Source: Lacticaseibacillus brantae DSM 23927 (GTDB lineage Bacteria; Bacillota; Bacilli; Lactobacillales; Lactobacillaceae). Taken from it: a stretch of 64,000 nt of DNA. The notes below the pieces were generated by a model. It ran no database searches, was not told where the DNA came from, and worked only from the letters and a program-made list of their open reading frames with translations. Both the position numbers and the translations under genes were made by a program. Of the stretch, positions 59,582 to 64,000 are shown piece by piece (within the stretch, counting starts at the first letter, position 1; every line of letters starts with the position of its first letter). Location of the stretch: assembly GCF_001436115.1 (NCBI RefSeq), contig NZ_AYZQ01000001.1, positions 682,001 through 746,000 on the forward strand, written 5' to 3'.

Positions 59582-59896
59582 TTATCCCTCCACAATTTTT
59601 AGTGCGTCTTCGACTGACCGTGCCACTCCGTATAAAACCGGGTACTGACTGATAAACTCGGCAAACCGTTTCTGGTCATCACGCAGTCGTCCACGCTCGT
59701 TTTTGACTTCAATTAAAATCAATTTGCCATCGCTGTGCCGGAATCCGGTTAGATCAGGCCACCCTTTAGGTGGGCCTGCGTCAAACATTCGCTTGTCCTT
59801 GGTCATCACTCGGCCAGTGTTAGTGCGGATAATCGTGCACCCGGCTCGTGAGACTGCGACGCGGATATCGTTTTGAATATCATGTTCGGTTGTCAT
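59582..59896 (-). CDS. VRR-NUC domain nuclease
   Basis: 104 aa; GWPDLTGFRHSDGKLILIEVKNERGRLRDDQKRF is the VRR-NUC core (D...ExK), a Holliday-junction-resolvase-like phage nuclease. GAGG precedes ATG. Confidence 0.9.
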   Translation of the reverse strand: MTTEHDIQNDIRVAVSRAGCTIIRTNTGRVMTKDKRMFDAGPPKGWPDLTGFRHSDGKLILIEVKNERGRLRDDQKRFAEFISQYPVLYGVARSVEDALKIVEG

Positions 59897-60174
59897 GTAA
59901 TACCTCGCTTTACTTTTTGGGCGTCAATGGTTGCGTCTGGGTGCACATTGTGGATAAGTGGGTTAGCGCCCACTCTCCCAACGGGTTGACCCGCTCGGTT
60001 GCAGGTTGCGTCTTAATCTCGTATATAAAATAAATGCCAACCCCTATCTATATATTTATTTACTTCTAATTAAAAATAAGAGACAACCTTAGTTAGAAGC
60101 AGTAGTTATACTCAGAGCCACAAGGGATTGGTGAGTTACACACAACTCGCAACCAGACGCAACTACTCGCAACC
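59897..60174. other. Intergenic region with repeats, possible phage replication origin
   Basis: The longest gene-free stretch of the early region. An AT-rich core (about 60015-60080) is flanked by copies of GCAACC/GGTTGC: GGTTGCAGGTTGC near 60000 in one direction, ACTCGCAACC twice and CAACCTTAG twice near 60085-60175 in the other. It lies just downstream of the primase and helicase genes. The origin role is an inference. Confidence 0.3.
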
Positions 60175-61443
60175 TTAGACAACCTTTCGCCACCCCCGGC
60201 GGGATAATCCGCCGACTTTTTTAGTCCCTGTCGTCCAGTCGTCGCGGTTATCCATGATGTATTTAATCTTCTTGGCGGCCGACTTATTTTTGACGAGATC
60301 ACCGGCACCGATGTTGTTACCAATTTCTTTCGAGGTGATAAAGTCGCCTTGCCAAGTACCTAATACGTTCTCGATTTCATCTTCGATAGCATCCACATAC
60401 ATAAACATTGACCTGTGCAGATTAAGCTGTTTCTCTTGCTCAGGTGTGACTTCAAAGCTAAAACCAGCCTGATATAGCGCAACTGCCTCACCCCATAACT
60501 GTTGGACAACTTCGGCAGATAAGTCCGTCACCGGGTGCTTCTTCTGCTGCGATTTATCAACTTTCAGTGGCAGAAATCGGCGTTCACCAGTCTTATCCTT
60601 TAAATAGGTCTCTTCGTTAGTCGTTCGAGCAATCACGAAGGATTTATCACGGCGTACGGTTGTTTTTCCATATGCAGGTCGAAACTCTAGTCGACGTGCC
60701 GAGATGAATTTTTTGAGTTCTTCAAAACTTGAGTTAGACGTCGCTGTGAGTTCATCGTCATTAACAATCCATGACCGTAGCATTGTGCCGTAACCATCCT
60801 TGTCAGTGAAGTTGATAAATTGATCCGTATACCACCCGTTTGCCAATTTTTCTAGCAAGGTTGTTTTACCAGCACCCTGGCCACCGACAAGGTCGAGAAC
60901 GAAGTCGAATTTAGTCGTTGGTTCAAATGCTTTCGCAACTGCTCCGACAAGCCATAAGCGCGTGATAAGCGTTGTTAGCTCGGATATTTCAACGCCCAGA
61001 TAGGTATTCATAAATGTCGGAATGCGTTCTTCATGGTCCCAAACTTTATTGGCATTCAATAAGTATTCCTGAACCGGATGAAATGACTGCTCACGGCTTA
61101 GAGCGATGATGCCATGCATCAATGCCCGGTCACTGAATGATGCTCCCCATAGACGTTCAAGCTCGCTTAAAATCAATGAGTCATACGCATCTAGCATTTG
61201 TCCTTGCTTGATATGCAACTTTGGCACGTCCCGAGCGACTTCAACTTCCCAAGTAAATTCGTTGTATCGGAATAATCCTTGAAGTAATGGATCATATTCA
61301 ATCGCTAGTTGCACGTTCACAACGCTGGTAGTCTTCACACCACCGTTAGCTGATTCTTTCCACGGCGGCGTCATTGCTAATACATTTTGTTTGGCGGACT
61401 GTTGCTTATTCGCCAGTTCGTCTAGTAGTGCTTTATCCGCCAT
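60175..61443 (-). CDS. VapE-family helicase/ATPase
   Basis: 422 aa. Walker A VGGQGAGKTTLLEKL (about 184-198), Walker B WIVNDDELTA (about 223) and sensor region VIARTTNEETYLKDKTGERRFLPL, typical of virulence-associated-E/SF3-like phage helicases. Works with the upstream primase-polymerase. Overlaps that gene by 11 bases. Confidence 0.9.
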   Translation of the reverse strand: MADKALLDELANKQQSAKQNVLAMTPPWKESANGGVKTTSVVNVQLAIEYDPLLQGLFRYNEFTWEVEVARDVPKLHIKQGQMLDAYDSLILSELERLWGASFSDRALMHGIIALSREQSFHPVQEYLLNANKVWDHEERIPTFMNTYLGVEISELTTLITRLWLVGAVAKAFEPTTKFDFVLDLVGGQGAGKTTLLEKLANGWYTDQFINFTDKDGYGTMLRSWIVNDDELTATSNSSFEELKKFISARRLEFRPAYGKTTVRRDKSFVIARTTNEETYLKDKTGERRFLPLKVDKSQQKKHPVTDLSAEVVQQLWGEAVALYQAGFSFEVTPEQEKQLNLHRSMFMYVDAIEDEIENVLGTWQGDFITSKEIGNNIGAGDLVKNKSAAKKIKYIMDNRDDWTTGTKKVGGLSRRGWRKVV

Positions 61444-62260
61444 TTCGTCGCCTCAATTCCTTTTTGACCATGCTGTCGAAAGTACGGTCAAATTCTTTAA
61501 CGTCAAGTGGGTTTGATGTGTTGTCATTTGCCAACTGTGCCAGTGTGTAAACGGCTTTAGCATCAACGTTCCGATATAGGAGCCCACCGATGAAGGCTGC
61601 TAAAGCCATATTTCGGCCACCTGTTTCTCCCAGTCCGTTTGCAATTTGCTCAAACAACTCAGCTGTCTTACTATGCTGGCCAAACTGCTGCTCCTGATTC
61701 CCCAGTGTTGTTTGGGTCATCTCGCGAATTGGCTTGTACTCCTGCTGCTTTTTGCCATTGATTGCATCAATCAATTCGGTGGGCGCAAGTGCAATCTGGT
61801 TTCGGTTGTCCCACTTATATCCACCTTTAGTCGTTGGGCTTGGTGCTACCATCACGTAATTGTTCACGTGGGCCTTTATGTCTACCCCTGGCAGCCACCC
61901 GATGACCTGCGTCATCTCAATACCTGCGGGTTTCTTATAAAACAACTGCGTCCCACCACTCCCAGTGGTTTGTGACAGCGTCTCTGGAAACTGTTCGGGG
62001 TGTTCCGCGTAGTAGTCGCGAAACGACTGAATGCCATCTTCGCCATCGGTGTGTTCATCGATATCCACGACCAGAAAATCAACCGTGCGAAATGCGATCC
62101 GCGCATTCGGATGACGCCGCCACGCTTGCTTTAATTCTGCTTGTGTCATTGGTGGGCGATCTGCGAATTCAACGAGTGGCCGCTTATCAACTGCGGCCAT
62201 TGGCAAAACGTAAAAGCCTTTGCTGGCATATGCCAACGCGTAATTTTCAAGTGTCTGCAT
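61433..62260 (-). CDS. Bifunctional DNA primase/polymerase (Prim-Pol)
   Basis: 275 aa; N-terminal Prim-Pol domain with catalytic Asp pair in FLVVDIDEH and the basic KRP loop, and TGSGGTQLFYKKP. Synthesises primers for phage replication. GGAGG precedes ATG. Confidence 0.9.
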   Translation of the reverse strand: MQTLENYALAYASKGFYVLPMAAVDKRPLVEFADRPPMTQAELKQAWRRHPNARIAFRTVDFLVVDIDEHTDGEDGIQSFRDYYAEHPEQFPETLSQTTGSGGTQLFYKKPAGIEMTQVIGWLPGVDIKAHVNNYVMVAPSPTTKGGYKWDNRNQIALAPTELIDAINGKKQQEYKPIREMTQTTLGNQEQQFGQHSKTAELFEQIANGLGETGGRNMALAAFIGGLLYRNVDAKAVYTLAQLANDNTSNPLDVKEFDRTFDSMVKKELRRRNGG

Positions 62261-62328
62261 AGTCTAGGCCTCCATTCTTAACGGGCATCCCACCCGTTCG
62301 GTGGAAAACGTCACTGCGCGATAAACAT

Positions 62329-62847
62329 TTAGAATGGAATGTCGTCATCACTGATTTCAAGCGGTGCAGGCTGATTTTCGGCTGGTTCAAAGTCGTAGTC
62401 CTTATATGGATATTGAGGGTTCTTCTTGTTTTCACGGACAGCTAAGTGCATGATTGCCGTCTTACCCTTGGCATTCATAAATGCCGTCACAAGCGTGTCG
62501 ATTGAGTCCCAGTCAATATCGGATAAGGTAACACCAACCGCGTTAGCCAACCGAGCGACTAATTGCACGCGTTGTGCTAAGACTGATTCTGGAATTGCTT
62601 TGCCGTTAGCGCTGGTTTCATCGAAGTTAAACATGTTGGAATCGTTCCGACCGGCGTATTCGCCATCTAAAATGCTGACCTTGATTTGCAGACCGTCCCA
62701 GCCAGTGCGTTGAGAAACGAAGTGGGCAACATCTTCTAAAATCACGTTGTAGTCGCCTGATGGTAATGAGTCATAACCTGATTCTGGCTTGTCCTTTGAT
62801 GCGTCGAAGTTTTGGGTGGCTTTCATTACGATATCTTTTAATGACAT
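62329..62847 (-). CDS. DUF669 domain protein (ssDNA-binding-like)
   Basis: 172 aa; SLPSGDYNVILEDVAHFVSQRTGWDGLQIKVSILDGEYAGR fits DUF669, and the acidic tail ending DDDIPF is like that of single-stranded-DNA-binding proteins. Probably the phage ssDNA-binding protein. Confidence 0.85.
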   Translation of the reverse strand: MSLKDIVMKATQNFDASKDKPESGYDSLPSGDYNVILEDVAHFVSQRTGWDGLQIKVSILDGEYAGRNDSNMFNFDETSANGKAIPESVLAQRVQLVARLANAVGVTLSDIDWDSIDTLVTAFMNAKGKTAIMHLAVRENKKNPQYPYKDYDFEPAENQPAPLEISDDDIPF

Positions 62848-62861
62848 AATTTAAAATCTCC

Positions 62862-63590
62862 TTATTTTTCGTTAGTAGTTGTCTTAGCAGCAGGTGCAGT
62901 TTGCCGTGGGAAAACCCCAGGCACATTTTCGAGAATGCGTAAAATCTTTGGGTCTGAAATCTGTTCGCGATCATATTGTTTGCGTTTATCAGTTGCTGAC
63001 CGTGAATAGTTTGTACCGATACGGCGGGTACGAATGACCAGGTCAGAATTTCCGTTGACCATGTTGTACCATTTGGTTTTTAGCGATGGCGCCTCAACTG
63101 AGTTACCATTGCTGTCGGTCTTTTCGCTAATTCGGCTCACGTACACCACGTTCATCGGCAGTGCTTTTAATTCCAACACCAGACCCCGAACAATCTGCTC
63201 TTGCATTGCGTAACCCTTGCCGTAACCCAAGTCTGATAATGCCTTAATATTGTTTTCGATTAAGATTGACTGTTCAATCAGGTCAATCACATCATCGATA
63301 ACATCAATCACGACCGTTTCAAAGCCGCTGTTCGTTGTACCGAGTTCAAGGATTAATTCATCCAACTGATCAATGACCGACTGCTTCATCGACCCGTCAG
63401 GATTTTGGATATTTTTCAGTTGAAAGTTTGGTAACCCAGCCTTCTCAGCGTTGTCATCTGTGTTGATAAAAAATGGATTTGGAAACCGTTCAGCGAGATA
63501 GCTCTTGCCCGACATGGTGGCACCCCAGATGAAAAATGTTCGCGGTGTGTCCATCGGTTTTTTGCGTTCGTTCTTTGGTAGTAGTCCCAA
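62862..63590 (-). CDS. AAA/Sak4-like ATPase (phage recombination)
   Basis: 242 aa; Walker A WGATMSGKSYLAERF (about 22-36), Walker B FETVVIDVIDDVIDL (about 90). The family pairs with an ssDNA-binding protein in annealing/recombination. Starts at TTG directly after the upstream stop; AAAGGAG lies eight bases before. Confidence 0.85.
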   Translation of the reverse strand: MGLLPKNERKKPMDTPRTFFIWGATMSGKSYLAERFPNPFFINTDDNAEKAGLPNFQLKNIQNPDGSMKQSVIDQLDELILELGTTNSGFETVVIDVIDDVIDLIEQSILIENNIKALSDLGYGKGYAMQEQIVRGLVLELKALPMNVVYVSRISEKTDSNGNSVEAPSLKTKWYNMVNGNSDLVIRTRRIGTNYSRSATDKRKQYDREQISDPKILRILENVPGVFPRQTAPAAKTTTNEK

Positions 63591-64000
63591 TTAAATGACT
63601 CCTTTCTTTTTTGCCTGGTAGTATGCCCAGCCAGACTTATAATCGTGAGCCGTGGCGTAAAGTTGAAACTCTTGCAGGTTCTTCAACTCTGACGGCCGTT
63701 TACCGGCAATCAATTTGCTGGCGTTCTGCTTTTGCACCTGATGCACGATTTTTAATCGATGTGCAATCTCAGACTGGCGTTTCTTGGTTTGGTTGATTTC
63801 TTGTAAATCGCCATTAATCGTGACGACTTCACCACGTGCTTTCGGTAGGTCAGCACCACAATCTGGGCAGTGGCCGTCTTTGACTTCGGTCACATAAAAC
63901 GATGAGAAACATACTGGGCAAACAACAACGTTTGGACTGGTGTTCTTTTCAGTCTCACGCTTGTTCTGTTTCTTGTTCTGCTCTCCGTCTAATGACCACT
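63591..64000 (-). CDS. C-terminal part of phage DEAD/DEAH helicase with zinc ribbon (partial)
   Basis: The frame is open from the right edge to the stop at 63591. Visible residues have a zinc ribbon CPVC-N16-CPDC (about 35-60 residues from the edge) followed by a helical tail (KNLQEFQLYATAHDYKSGWAYYQAKKKGVI), which is the C-terminal pattern of phage DEAD-box helicases. The helicase core itself is outside, so the assignment is by analogy. Confidence 0.7.
   Translation of the reverse strand, partial: WSLDGEQNKKQNKRETEKNTSPNVVVCPVCFSSFYVTEVKDGHCPDCGADLPKARGEVVTINGDLQEINQTKKRQSEIAHRLKIVHQVQKQNASKLIAGKRPSELKNLQEFQLYATAHDYKSGWAYYQAKKKGVI

Noticed and set aside
1-64000. CRISPR array, insertion sequence or rRNA operon
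   Set aside because: I saw no regularly spaced repeats with unique spacers, no transposase with flanking inverted repeats and no rRNA sequence.

Overview
The window looks like a chromosomal segment of a lactobacillus (Lactobacillaceae, moderate G+C; the glucose-6-phosphate isomerase, aggregation-promoting-factor-like protein, C69 dipeptidase and tmRNA tag ANNENSYALAA all fit; Lacticaseibacillus or a near relative is my best genus-level guess) carrying a cos-type HK97-fold siphovirus prophage integrated at the 3' end of ssrA (tmRNA). The window cuts an ABC exporter gene at its left edge and a phage helicase gene at its right edge; the integrase and the second attachment site are outside.

Host part, 1-32431. 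1-3.9 kb: a heterodimeric ABC exporter with its TetR repressor and tandem operators. 4-5.3 kb: histidine phosphatase, a 108-aa protein and an overlapping TTG-started 58-aa membrane protein. 5.3-8.1 kb: dipeptidase PepD, tRNA-Gln(CUG), LysR regulator. 8.1-14.7 kb: a likely catabolic or detoxification island (CocE-type hydrolase, TetR, alpha/beta hydrolase, two ACMSD/resorcylate-decarboxylase-like amidohydrolases, DUF2316, second TetR-like regulator) with well-defined palindromic operators. 14.8-24.6 kb: tRNA-Glu(CUC), GNAT, an orphan ferrochelatase, DUF1304, OPT transporter, guanine deaminase, Gfo/Idh oxidoreductase, LysM/Apf protein, Pgi and a GRP sugar transporter preceded by two cre-like sites. 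24.8-32 kb: cell-envelope genes: VanZ, LtaS-like sulfatase, an FtsX-like permease coupled to a degenerate ABC-ATPase-like protein, a two-component system and a small SdpI-like membrane protein, then tmRNA.

Prophage, 32431-end. Nearly all phage genes read on the minus strand, so early functions are at the right and lysis at the left, next to tmRNA. Right to left: helicase, Sak4-like ATPase, DUF669, primase-polymerase, VapE, VRR-NUC, MazG, a chain of small genes joined by a repeated junction (DUF1642 twice, DUF6275, DUF3310, PD-(D/E)XK-like), RinA/ArpU late regulator, HNH, terminase, portal, protease, capsid, connectors, tail genes (including a -1 frameshift G/GT pair), tape measure, Dit, Tal, BppU-type receptor-binding protein, XkdX, holin, endolysin. 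Four accessory loci interrupt this plan on the plus strand or in gaps: (a) a plus-strand segment beside tmRNA with a 55-aa gene and a self-contained module of two tiny hydrophobic peptides plus a predicted ribbon-helix-helix protein behind a perfect 20-bp palindrome; (b) HicAB; (c) an Abi-alpha (DUF4393) gene; (d) a compact tRNA-like structured RNA between rinA and the packaging genes. Items (a) and (d), together with the chromosomal permease/pseudo-ATPase pair, are the best candidates for undescribed biology.
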